Below, one piece after another: positions 9,124 to 16,956 of a DNA stretch of 64,000 nt. Numbering within the stretch: position 1 is the first letter of the stretch; each line of letters begins with the position of its first letter. The position numbers and the translations under genes are program-made. Source of the stretch: Cedecea colo (GTDB lineage Bacteria > Pseudomonadota > Gammaproteobacteria > Enterobacterales > Enterobacteriaceae); NCBI RefSeq assembly GCF_011808225.1, contig NZ_SOYS01000001.1, positions 758,517 to 822,516 of the forward strand, written 5' to 3'. Below the pieces are notes generated by a model. The model made no database searches. It saw only the letters and a list, made by a program, of their open reading frames with translations, and had not been told where the DNA came from.

Positions 9124-10467
9124 TCAGAGCAGTCCGCAACGTCGTTTGCTGCGATCTTCAGCCTGTTGATATAGCTCAAACTCGTCGGCAACCGACGCTC
9201 CCAGCGCCTGTTCAAAAGCTTCACGGCTGGCATGCCCACGGGAACGGGCGCCGCTTTCGCTGCCTAAATTAGACTGGAAAATACCCGCGGCGCTCACCGG
9301 TAGAAAATCTTCATAGGTAATAGGTTGCGCCACCAGCCAGCCGCGTTCAATCAACGACTGCGGATCGTCACCGGCCTTTATCCCCGACCGGTGCATTTCG
9401 CCTGCGGGCGTTAAGCGATAGCGGAAATAGGCCAGCGCCTGGCGACGCAGCAGCGTATCGCTGTCCGGCAGACGGCTGAACACCTCCTGCAAATGATGCT
9501 GATGGCTGAGATTGTCTTTGCCGCTGCCTGCTTCGAGCAGCAGTTCGTCATACAGCGCGCGCCCCTTCGGCGTTAACGCTACCCCACGCTGTTCGATTTC
9601 GCCAAACCGCGCCGTGTGCGTTCCGTGATGCTCTCCGGCAAACAAAATCGGCTCTTCCAGCGCTTTAAAACTGGTCTGGCGCAGCAATATCGGAAATTCG
9701 CGGCGCGGCGGTCCTTCAATTATCGCCTTGGGTGAAATGCCGTATTCAGGCATGAGCGCCTGCACGCGGTCAATGTCCAGCGTTCTTGGCGTTAAGTGGT
9801 TGATATGGCAGCCGTGGAAACACACCACGTCGGCTATCAATCTGTGCTGATCGTGCAGCGCCTGGTAAGTCTGCGCATCGACTGTCGCATGGCTGTGCCA
9901 GCGGAACGTCTCCAGCGCCTCGCTGACAAACTCATTAGCCTGCGCGTCGTTCAAACCTTCCTGCCGATCGTAAATATCGAGCAGCGCCCGGCAGCGCGGG
10001 GTAAAAATATCCCTCTTTGCCAGGATTGCCGCAGCCTTCTTGCGCAGGGATGCGTTTTCAATGAGTTCAAGGCGCAGTAAGGAGGTAAACACACGGAACG
10101 GGTTACGGGCCAGCGCGGTATCGTCAGTCGGGCGAAACGCGGTGGAATGCACCGGCACGCCCGCCTGCGAAAGATCGTAATAGCCAACCGGCTGCATGCC
10201 CATGACGGCAAAAATCCGGCGTAACGTCGCCAGCTCCTCAGGCTTGCCGACGCGGATAGCCCCGTGGCGTTCAACGTTAAGCCTTGCCAGTTCATCGGCA
10301 TTTTCCAGCTGCTGTTGCAGTTCCGGGTCGTTTTCCAGGACCGCGAGGTTTACATCGGCGACCAATTCTAACAACGTGCCGTACTGAGGCACCTCTTGCT
10401 GGTACATCGCCGACATTGCGTGCGAAAATTTTTCCCGAATCTCATCAGCCGTGATGTTGTTCGCCAT
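9124..10467 (-). CDS. ydcJ: YdcJ, DUF1338 metalloenzyme (2-oxoadipate dioxygenase/decarboxylase family)
   Basis: A 447-residue protein of the DUF1338/VOC-like family. Family members such as HglS convert 2-oxoadipate to 2-hydroxyglutarate using iron, oxygen and a metal site of two histidines and one glutamate. The HINHLTPRTLDI segment near residue 215 provides a family histidine. It is divergent from the ydcI regulator gene, as in E. coli. The activity is known for family members; it has not been shown for this protein, and lysine catabolism genes are not nearby. Confidence 0.9.
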   Translation of the reverse strand: MANNITADEIREKFSHAMSAMYQQEVPQYGTLLELVADVNLAVLENDPELQQQLENADELARLNVERHGAIRVGKPEELATLRRIFAVMGMQPVGYYDLSQAGVPVHSTAFRPTDDTALARNPFRVFTSLLRLELIENASLRKKAAAILAKRDIFTPRCRALLDIYDRQEGLNDAQANEFVSEALETFRWHSHATVDAQTYQALHDQHRLIADVVCFHGCHINHLTPRTLDIDRVQALMPEYGISPKAIIEGPPRREFPILLRQTSFKALEEPILFAGEHHGTHTARFGEIEQRGVALTPKGRALYDELLLEAGSGKDNLSHQHHLQEVFSRLPDSDTLLRRQALAYFRYRLTPAGEMHRSGIKAGDDPQSLIERGWLVAQPITYEDFLPVSAAGIFQSNLGSESGARSRGHASREAFEQALGASVADEFELYQQAEDRSKRRCGLL

Positions 10468-10633
10468 GATGTCGTATCTCCAGTGAATATTGCTGAAAGC
10501 GTAGGATCTGACGGCGCACTCAGGGCGAAGAATTTGCGTTTTGTGATCTGCCTGAACTTATCGGCTGGACCAGAACGAGATGCGGCATTTCATGTTAGCG
10601 ATATTGATGAATTGTTAACATTATTTTGCTAGC

Positions 10634-10656
10634 AAGTTATCATAATTAAATAACTT
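10634..10656. promoter_or_regulatory. LysR-type dyad in the ydcJ/ydcI divergent promoter region
   Basis: AAGTTAT (10634-10640) and its exact complement ATAACTT (10650-10656) flank nine AT-rich bases, giving the TTAT-N9-ATAA form that fits the T-N11-A LysR box. It lies 38 bases before ydcI and is a likely YdcI binding site. Confidence 0.55.
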
Positions 10657-10694
10657 ACCTTGTCACCGCGCCCCGTCTGTTTTTAACATCGCTT

Positions 10695-11618
10695 ATGGAA
10701 AAAAATGGTCTTTTCAGTCAGCGCATTCGCTTGCGCCATCTGCACACTTTCGTGGCCGTCGCTCAACAGGGAACGCTGGGGCGAGCGGCTGAAACACTTA
10801 ATCTGAGCCAGCCGGCCCTTTCTAAAACCCTTAATGAACTGGAGCAGCTGACCGGCACGCGCCTGTTCGATCGCGGGCGATTAGGGGCGCAGCTGACGCT
10901 GATGGGCGAACAGTTTCTCACTCACGCCGTCAAGGTTCTCGATGCGCTTAATCACGCCGGGCAGTCCCTGACTCGCAAAGATGGCCAGACCTCCGCCGTG
11001 GTCAGAATCGGCGCGTTGCCTACCGCGGTGCTCGGTATATTACCTGCGGTTATCGGTCAGTTTCACAAGCAGCAAAGCGACGTGACGCTTCAGGTCGGCA
11101 CCATGAACAACACCATGCTGCTGGCGGGCCTGAAGACCGGCGAGCTGGATTTGGGCATCGGACGGATGTCCGATCCCGAACTGATGACCGGGCTGAACTA
11201 TGAGCTGCTGTTTCTCGAATCGCTAAAACTCGTGGTGCGCCCGGGCCATCCTATTTTGCAGGAAAATATTACCCTGAGCCGGGTGATGGAATGGCCGGCG
11301 GTGGTTTCGCCGAAAGGTACCGCCCCACGCCAGAATACCGAGACGCTGCTTGCAGGCCAGGGATGTAAACTCCCGGCGACCTGCATCGAAACGCTGTCAG
11401 CCTCGCTTTCTCGCCAGTTAACGGTGGATTACAACTACGTCTGGTTTGTTCCCTCAGGCGCGGTCAAAGAAGATTTGAAACAAGGCACGTTGACGGCTCT
11501 GCCGATTACCATCCAGGGCGCTGGAGAGCCGATTGGCATCCTGACGCGGGTGGATGCCGTGTTATCGCCGGGCGCGCAGATTTTGCTCGCTTCGATTCGG
11601 AAATCTATGCCGGGCTAA
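10695..11618 (+). CDS. ydcI: LysR-family regulator YdcI
   Basis: A 307-residue LysR regulator nearly identical in its first 75 residues to E. coli YdcI. The helix-turn-helix runs through HTFVAVAQQGTLGRAAETLN and SQPALSKTLNELEQL. The C-terminal effector domain follows from about residue 95. YdcI has been connected with acid stress and carbon metabolism in enterics. It is divergent from ydcJ, and its stop codon overlaps that of smrA, which converges on it, by four bases (11615-11618). Confidence 0.93.
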   Translation: MEKNGLFSQRIRLRHLHTFVAVAQQGTLGRAAETLNLSQPALSKTLNELEQLTGTRLFDRGRLGAQLTLMGEQFLTHAVKVLDALNHAGQSLTRKDGQTSAVVRIGALPTAVLGILPAVIGQFHKQQSDVTLQVGTMNNTMLLAGLKTGELDLGIGRMSDPELMTGLNYELLFLESLKLVVRPGHPILQENITLSRVMEWPAVVSPKGTAPRQNTETLLAGQGCKLPATCIETLSASLSRQLTVDYNYVWFVPSGAVKEDLKQGTLTALPITIQGAGEPIGILTRVDAVLSPGAQILLASIRKSMPG

Positions 11619-12178
11619 CGGCTACGTTTCGCGTGTCGTTCCCAGTTTTCGATCCTTGCCTGAGGCGATTTTTTCAGCGCCACATAACAGGCCCCGCTGC
11701 CGCCGTGGTGCGGCATTGCGCTGCAAAAAGCCTGCACTTCTTCAAACTCAGGAAGCCAGCGTGCCAGATAGCTACGCACGATGTTCGCATGGGAACGATC
11801 GTCACGGCCTTTACCGTGGATAATTAACAGGTTGCGCAGCCCGTCATGTTTTGCCTGCTGGATGTAAGCAAACAGCATCTGGCGACACTGTTCAACGGGC
11901 TGGCGCAGCAGATTGAGGCTCGCTTCCTGGCCATATTTCCCCAGGCGAAGTTTGTCGAGCACGCCGGTTTGCAGGCCTTCGCGTTTGAATTCCAGCGGGG
12001 TGCCCAGCGAGACAATATCCAGATAGTCTGTCGTCAAAAAATTATCGAGCTGCAATGTGTCGATTTTTTGCGAATCTTTTTCTTTGACCGGTTTGAGCCA
12101 CTGGCTGCTGGCACAGTTCTTCAGCGGTTTGACATCCTCCATGGCGTCGAGAAACAGCAATTTGTCGTCAAGGTTCAT
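11615..12178 (-). CDS. smrA: DNA endonuclease SmrA
   Basis: A 187-residue Smr-domain nuclease, the length of E. coli SmrA (YdaL). The Smr signature is LLIIHGKGRDDRSHANIVRSY and, near the C-terminus, FCSAMPHHGGSGACYVAL. The start at 12178 follows an AGGAGG ribosome site at the correct spacing; a longer in-frame reading upstream has no such site. E. coli SmrA has DNA nicking activity in vitro, but its physiological role is not settled. Confidence 0.93.
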   Translation of the reverse strand: MNLDDKLLFLDAMEDVKPLKNCASSQWLKPVKEKDSQKIDTLQLDNFLTTDYLDIVSLGTPLEFKREGLQTGVLDKLRLGKYGQEASLNLLRQPVEQCRQMLFAYIQQAKHDGLRNLLIIHGKGRDDRSHANIVRSYLARWLPEFEEVQAFCSAMPHHGGSGACYVALKKSPQARIENWERHAKRSR

Positions 12179-12341
12179 GGAAAATCCTCCTGGCTCGTCT
12201 TCGCCGCGTACTATAACCGCCTGCCTGCCCAGGCTCAATATCAGTAGCATGCTGCTTTGGCGTTTGATATGTACAAATAATATTCTATGCGGTTAGTTTT
12301 ATTTTACTCGTTAATGCGAAATTAATTCTCTGTGCAAAAAG

Positions 12342-12357
12342 CGTGAAACCAATCACT
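12342..12357 (+). promoter_or_regulatory. Candidate CRP site upstream of the McaS-like RNA
   Basis: CGTGA-N6-TCACT matches the TGTGA-N6-TCACA consensus at 8 of 10 conserved bases and lies roughly 50 bases before the predicted RNA start. E. coli McaS is known to be CRP-dependent. Confidence 0.5.
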
Positions 12358-12401
12358 CAGATAATCATGCATTTTTGTTCTGAACTGGCTATAAATAGCA
12401 G

Positions 12402-12488
12402 TAGCCCGAACAGGAATATAACAGGGTATAAACAGGAAGCATTGCTGTGTGTACTGGGGTCGGACTGATGTCGTCAGGCCCCCTTTTT
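12402..12488 (+). ncRNA. mcaS: McaS-like small regulatory RNA
   Basis: The stretch from about 12435 contains GCTGTGTGTACTG followed by a GGGGTC-loop-GGCCCC hairpin and five T residues, which matches the 3' half of E. coli McaS (formerly IsrA) as recalled. E. coli mcaS also lies beside ydaL/smrA. A TATAAAT -10 element at 12390-12396 predicts a start near 12402, giving about 87 nt. Three GGA triplets (12413, 12435 and 12462) fit the known ability of McaS to bind CsrA. McaS is an Hfq-binding RNA that lowers csgD and raises flhDC and pgaA expression. The 5' half is divergent, so targets may differ. Confidence 0.72.
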
Positions 12489-12547
12489 AATACATAATAT
12501 TTTTATTGCTTTTTGTGTATTTACCGGACGCATAATTTGGCTTAACA

Positions 12548-12789
12548 ATGCTGACGAAAAAACAAATCCAAAATAACGTGGCTCTTATCCGCCCTATTTT
12601 AATCCCTCTGTTAAATAATGGTTATTCATTGCCGGACGATCGTTGCGGGAAAACAGCGCAAAGGTTTCAGGGCATTATCTACCCTTTCAGGATGTCTGGT
12701 TGCTGCTGCTGATGGCGTGGTATTCTGTTGGTCCGGAGGTCGCCCGCGCCCGTATTAAAAATGGAGAGCATCATGCTGACACTGCTTGA
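12548..12789 (+). pseudogene. Frameshifted small two-helix membrane protein gene upstream of ogt
   Basis: ATG at 12548 opens MLTKKQIQNNVALIRPILIP in one frame; from 12619 a second frame reads WLFIAGRSLREN to [21 protein letters not shown] and stops at 12787-12789. Joining the frames by restoring one base near 12617-12619 gives an uninterrupted protein of about 80 residues with two hydrophobic helices and a basic end. The stop would overlap the ogt start by 17 bases, a normal translational-coupling arrangement. I do not recognise the family. It is either a recent single-base deletion, a sequencing error or, less likely, programmed frameshifting. Confidence 0.55.
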
Positions 12790-13288
12790 AGATAAAATTG
12801 CCACGCCGCTTGGGCCGCTATGGATACTCTGTGATGAGCAGTTCAGGCTACGGGCCGTGGAGTGGGAAGAACACAGCGATCGTATGGTGCAGCTGCTGAA
12901 TATTCATTATCGCGCGCAAGGCTATCTGCGCGTCAGCAGTCAGAATCCTGGCGGGATGAGCGACAAGCTGCGCGACTATTTTGACGGCGATTTGAGCATC
13001 ATTCACCATCTGCCGACGGCTACCGCAGGCACTCCGTTCCAGCGCGAGGTATGGCAGGCGCTGCGTACTATTCCCTGCGGTCACGTTATGCATTATGGGC
13101 AACTGGCAGAGCAGCTTGGTCGCGCAGGAGCCGCTCGGGCCGTGGGGGCCGCGAATGGCTCTAATCCGGTCAGTATTGTGGTGCCCTGCCATCGCGTTAT
13201 CGGGCGCAACGGCACTATGACAGGTTATGCCGGCGGCGTGAGCCGTAAAGAGTGGCTTTTGCGGCATGAAGGATATTTATTGCTTTAG
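12773..13288 (+). CDS. ogt: Methylated-DNA-protein cysteine methyltransferase Ogt
   Basis: A 171-residue repair protein that transfers methyl groups from O6-methylguanine and O4-methylthymine to its own cysteine. The acceptor cysteine is in [10 protein letters not shown] (about C139) and the helix-turn-helix arginine finger region is [14 protein letters not shown]. The start [14 protein letters not shown] matches E. coli Ogt in position; an in-frame upstream codon at 12728 would add 15 residues with no homology. GGAGA precedes the ATG. It is followed by fnr, as in E. coli. Confidence 0.95.
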   Translation: MLTLLEDKIATPLGPLWILCDEQFRLRAVEWEEHSDRMVQLLNIHYRAQGYLRVSSQNPGGMSDKLRDYFDGDLSIIHHLPTATAGTPFQREVWQALRTIPCGHVMHYGQLAEQLGRAGAARAVGAANGSNPVSIVVPCHRVIGRNGTMTGYAGGVSRKEWLLRHEGYLLL

Positions 13289-13463
13289 GCCCGCGGCGGC
13301 TTTCAAAGCGATAATTAAGCCATAAATGCGGCCGTAATTTACGTGATTGATTAGTTAACTTTATCCTTATCAACAAGATGGCGTAAAAATTCGCATTTTG
13401 AATAACATTATATTCCCTACGGTGTTTCGCCATACTTACGTGCTCAGCAAAAAGATGGTAAAA

Positions 13464-13477
13464 TTGACCAATATCAA
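13464..13477 (+). promoter_or_regulatory. FNR box in the fnr promoter
   Basis: TTGACCAATATCAA matches the TTGAT-N4-ATCAA consensus with one mismatch and lies 20 bases before the fnr start. Autoregulation of fnr through this site is established in E. coli. Confidence 0.85.
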
Positions 13478-13496
13478 TTACGGTCTGAGCATATCT

Positions 13497-14249
13497 ATGA
13501 TCCCTGAAAAGCGAATTATCCGACGCATTCAGTCTGGCGGTTGTGCTATCCATTGTCAGGACTGCAGCATCAGCCAATTATGCATCCCTTTTACGCTCAA
13601 CGAGCATGAGCTTGATCAGCTTGATAACATTATCGAGCGCAAAAAGCCTATTCAGAAGGGGCAAACCCTGTTTAAAGCGGGTGACGAACTGAAATCGCTG
13701 TACGCCATTCGTTCAGGGACCATCAAAAGCTACACGATTACCGAACAGGGCGATGAGCAGATCACCGGTTTCCATCTTGCTGGCGATCTGGTCGGTTTTG
13801 ACGCCATCGGCACCGGGCATCACCCGAGCTTTGCCCAGGCGCTCGAAACCTCTATGGTGTGCGAAATACCCTTCGAAACGCTGGATGATTTATCCGGTAA
13901 AATGCCGAGTCTGCGCCAGCAGATGATGCGTTTAATGAGCGGTGAAATCAAAGGCGATCAGGACATGATTCTGCTGCTTTCTAAAAAGAATGCCGAAGAG
14001 CGTCTGGCCGCGTTTGTCTACAATCTTTCACGTCGTTTCGCCCAGCGCGGTTTCTCACCTCGCGAATTTCGTCTGACTATGACCCGTGGCGACATCGGTA
14101 ATTATCTTGGCTTAACCGTTGAGACCATTAGCCGCCTGCTGGGTCGTTTCCAGAAAAGCGGCATGCTGGCCGTGAAGGGCAAGTATATTACTATTGAAAA
14201 CATCGACCTGCTTTCCCAGCTCGCCGGTCAATCACGTAACGTTGCCTGA
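13497..14249 (+). CDS. fnr: Anaerobic global regulator FNR
   Basis: A 250-residue CRP/FNR-family regulator. The oxygen-sensing [4Fe-4S] ligands C20, C23 and C29 lie in the N-terminus, with the fourth in SMVCEIPFE near residue 122. The cyclic-nucleotide-like sensory fold is followed by a dimer helix and a C-terminal helix-turn-helix whose recognition helix contains [11 protein letters not shown], the E..SR pattern that reads TTGAT. Start [10 protein letters not shown] is that of E. coli FNR; the frame is open upstream but lacks homology. It switches expression between aerobic and anaerobic metabolism, with fumarase and other genes in this window as plausible targets. Confidence 0.98.
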   Translation: MIPEKRIIRRIQSGGCAIHCQDCSISQLCIPFTLNEHELDQLDNIIERKKPIQKGQTLFKAGDELKSLYAIRSGTIKSYTITEQGDEQITGFHLAGDLVGFDAIGTGHHPSFAQALETSMVCEIPFETLDDLSGKMPSLRQQMMRLMSGEIKGDQDMILLLSKKNAEERLAAFVYNLSRRFAQRGFSPREFRLTMTRGDIGNYLGLTVETISRLLGRFQKSGMLAVKGKYITIENIDLLSQLAGQSRNVA

Positions 14250-14384
14250 TAAAGACTGACCTTTGCCGGGTCGCTAATATTTTCTATGTTTTTGATCCGG
14301 CAACGGCTTCTTACCTGTTTCATTCTCTTCTTATAGGTTAATCTTACTTAACAGACTGTGGTTAGCAGTTGTAAGGAGACCTGT

Positions 14385-15335
14385 ATGGCAAAGTATCAAA
14401 ACATGCTAGTCGCGATTGATCCCAATCAGGACGATCAACCTGCCCTGCGGCGTGCTGTTTATCTGCATCAACGGATTGGCGGCAGAATTAAGGCCTTTTT
14501 GCCGATCTATGATTTTTCTTATGAAATGACCACCCTTCTGTCACCAGACGAACGCACCGCTATGCGTAAAGGTGTCATTAGTCAGCGCGCGGCCTGGATT
14601 AAAGAACAGGCGCAGTATTACATCGAAGCCGGTGTGCCCATTGAGATTAAAGTGGTCTGGCATAACCGTCCTTTCGAAGCAATTATCCAGGAAGTGATCG
14701 CCGGCGGTCACGATCTGTTGTTAAAAATGACCCACCAGCACGACAAACTTGAGGCGGTAATTTTTACCCCAACCGACTGGCATCTGCTGCGCAAATGCCC
14801 TTGCCCGGTATGGATGGTGAACGAGAAGCCCTGGCCGGAAGGCGGTAAAGCGCTGGTTGCCGTAAACCTTGCCAGCGAAGAGCAGTATCATAACGCGCTT
14901 AATGAGAAGTTAGTTAAAGAAACCCTGCGCCTGGCGGATGATATCAACCACACTGAAGTGCATCTGGTGGGCGCCTATCCCGTTACGCCTATCAATATCG
15001 CCATTGAACTGCCTGATTTTGACCCCAGCGTATATAACGACGCCATTCGCGGCCAGCATCTGGTGGCGATGAAAGCCATCCGTCAGCAGTTTGGCATCGC
15101 TGAGAAAATGACGCATGTCGAAAAAGGCTTGCCGGAAGAGGTCATTCCGGACCTGGCCGAACATCTTCAGGCGGGGATTGTTGTGCTGGGAACGGTAGGA
15201 CGCACCGGCCTTTCCGCCGCATTCCTCGGCAATACCGTCGAGCAGGTTATCGATCATTTACGCTGCGATCTGCTGGTCATCAAGCCTGATGAATATCAGA
15301 CGCCCGTCGAATTAGACGATGATGAAGACGATTAA
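14385..15335 (+). CDS. uspE: Tandem universal stress protein UspE
   Basis: A 316-residue protein of two Usp domains: residues about 3-150 and 156-305. The second domain carries the nucleotide-loop-like [20 protein letters not shown]; the first domain lacks a clear ATP-binding loop. AAGGAG precedes the ATG at 14385. E. coli UspE is also next to fnr and affects motility, adhesion and stress survival. The acidic C-terminal tail (LDDDEDD) is typical. Confidence 0.95.
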   Translation: MAKYQNMLVAIDPNQDDQPALRRAVYLHQRIGGRIKAFLPIYDFSYEMTTLLSPDERTAMRKGVISQRAAWIKEQAQYYIEAGVPIEIKVVWHNRPFEAIIQEVIAGGHDLLLKMTHQHDKLEAVIFTPTDWHLLRKCPCPVWMVNEKPWPEGGKALVAVNLASEEQYHNALNEKLVKETLRLADDINHTEVHLVGAYPVTPINIAIELPDFDPSVYNDAIRGQHLVAMKAIRQQFGIAEKMTHVEKGLPEEVIPDLAEHLQAGIVVLGTVGRTGLSAAFLGNTVEQVIDHLRCDLLVIKPDEYQTPVELDDDEDD

Positions 15336-15353
15336 CGTTTCGCTAAGTTAACT

Positions 15354-15388
15354 AAAAAGCCCGCCGGTGCTCCACCAGCGGGCTTTTT
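15354..15388 (+). terminator. uspE terminator
   Basis: AAAAAGCCCGC and GCGGGCTTTTT form a strong stem ending in a T-run just after the stop codon. Confidence 0.92.
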
Positions 15389-15710
15389 AGCCTATCAGAC
15401 AAGAAAGCACATTAATCCTTCATCTGGAAATAATGCTACGCAAAATAAGCCGTTCGCCCTGGCAATAAATAAGTCAGCTCCGCCAGTTTTGCCGTCGAAT
15501 AAAGCATGGATTAAAAGTTCAGTTTATTACAATAATTTTCTGGCCGGCTGATAACTAAGGATACTGACGATTTCATCAGACCATAAGTGTGGTACAACTC
15601 CCCCTTTATTCTGCACAATAAACTCTATATCGCTCGCACCAATAGAATCCAGGCTACATTTTTAAGGTCGTTCATTTATTAATCCAGGATCGCGAGGATA
15701 GAGCTAACAT
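15389..15710. other. Intergenic region uspE to alcohol dehydrogenase
   Basis: About 320 bases without a coding frame. It ends with a GAGGAT ribosome site for the dehydrogenase. No other structure stood out. Confidence 0.5.
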
Positions 15711-16904
15711 ATGAAAGCACTTACTTATCATGGCCCTAAGCATGTCAGCGTCGACAATATGCCCGACCCGATCATCGAAGCACCTGACGATATTATTCTC
15801 AGAGTCACCGCTACGGCGATTTGTGGTTCAGATTTGCACCTCTACCACGGAAAAATCCCCGGCATCCATCATGGTGATATTTTTGGTCACGAGTTTATGG
15901 GCGAAGTCGTGGAAACGGGTTCTGGCGTAACGGCGGTGAATAAAGGTGACCGGGTCGTTATCCCTTTCGTCATCGCCTGCGGAGACTGTTTTTTCTGCCA
16001 TCTGCATCAGTACGCGGCCTGTGAAACAACCAATACGGGTAAAGGTTCCGCGCTGAATCGCAAATCGATTACCCCTCCTGCCGCTTTATTTGGTTACAGC
16101 GACCTTTATGGCGGTATACCCGGCGGCCAGGCGGAATATGTACGGGTGCCAAAAGCCAACGCAGGCCCGTTTAAAGTCCCTTCCACCCTTGCGGATGAAA
16201 AAGTTTTATTCCTCTCCGATATTCTTCCTACCGCCTGGCAGGCAGTTAAAAACGCTGAGGTTAAACAAGGTTCCAGCGTGGCAATTTTCGGCGCCGGGCC
16301 CGTAGGGTTACTGTGCGCAGCATGCGCCCGCCTGGCCGGGGCGGAGAAAATATTTATTATCGATCATCATCCCTACCGGCTCGCTTTCGCCCAGCAACGC
16401 TATGGCGCGATACCGATCAATTTCGATGAAAATGACGATGCTGCCGCCTGGATTATTGAGCACACTGCCGGCAACCGCGGCGTGGATGCGGTCATTGACG
16501 CGGTCGGGTTTGAAGCAAAAGGCAGCATAACCGAAACGGTGCTCAGCAACCTTAAACTTGAAGGAAGCAGCGGCAAGGCGTTGAGACAGTGTATAGCCGC
16601 CGTGCGCCGCGGAGGGATTGTCAGCGTGCCGGGCGTCTACGCGGGCTTTATTCATGCCTTCCTGTTTGGCGATGCCTTTGATAAAGGACTGACCTTCAAA
16701 ATGGGGCAAACGCATGTTCATGCGTATCTGCCTGAGCTGCTCAATTTGATAGAAAGCGGACATCTGCATCCTGAAGAAATTGTGACTCACCACCTTCCTC
16801 TCGAAGATGCCGCCCGTGGGTATGAAATTTTTGAGAAACGCCAGGAAGACTGCCGTAAGGTTATTCTTGTGCCGGGCCTTAGGGCGGATGCTGCCACAAT
16901 CTAA
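15711..16904 (+). CDS. Zinc-dependent alcohol dehydrogenase, glutathione-independent formaldehyde dehydrogenase type
   Basis: A 397-residue medium-chain dehydrogenase. The catalytic zinc ligands are in ICGSDLH and GHEFMGEV, and the structural zinc is held by four cysteines in [15 protein letters not shown]. The Rossmann fold follows with GAGPVGLL near residue 195. The insertion around residues 115-150 and the [15 protein letters not shown] segment resemble the FDH-like branch. The substrate is unknown. It converges on the autotransporter gene and is not part of the E. coli gene order here. Confidence 0.88.
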   Translation: MKALTYHGPKHVSVDNMPDPIIEAPDDIILRVTATAICGSDLHLYHGKIPGIHHGDIFGHEFMGEVVETGSGVTAVNKGDRVVIPFVIACGDCFFCHLHQYAACETTNTGKGSALNRKSITPPAALFGYSDLYGGIPGGQAEYVRVPKANAGPFKVPSTLADEKVLFLSDILPTAWQAVKNAEVKQGSSVAIFGAGPVGLLCAACARLAGAEKIFIIDHHPYRLAFAQQRYGAIPINFDENDDAAAWIIEHTAGNRGVDAVIDAVGFEAKGSITETVLSNLKLEGSSGKALRQCIAAVRRGGIVSVPGVYAGFIHAFLFGDAFDKGLTFKMGQTHVHAYLPELLNLIESGHLHPEEIVTHHLPLEDAARGYEIFEKRQEDCRKVILVPGLRADAATI

Positions 16905-16923
16905 AAGGAGCACGGTCAACGCC

Positions 16924-16955
16924 GCAAAAGGGGCCAGATATCTGACCCCTTTTGC
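16924..16955. terminator. Bidirectional terminator, dehydrogenase and autotransporter
   Basis: A 32-base near-perfect palindrome, GCAAAAGGGG to CCCCTTTTGC, lies between two converging genes and has T-runs in both directions. Confidence 0.85.
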
Positions 16956-16956
16956 T

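Larger units (their letters stand above)
12179..12547. other. Intergenic region smrA to the broken membrane-protein gene
   Basis: This AT-rich gap holds the smrA promoter side, the candidate CRP site and the McaS-like RNA. Nothing else with coding character was found. Confidence 0.6.
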
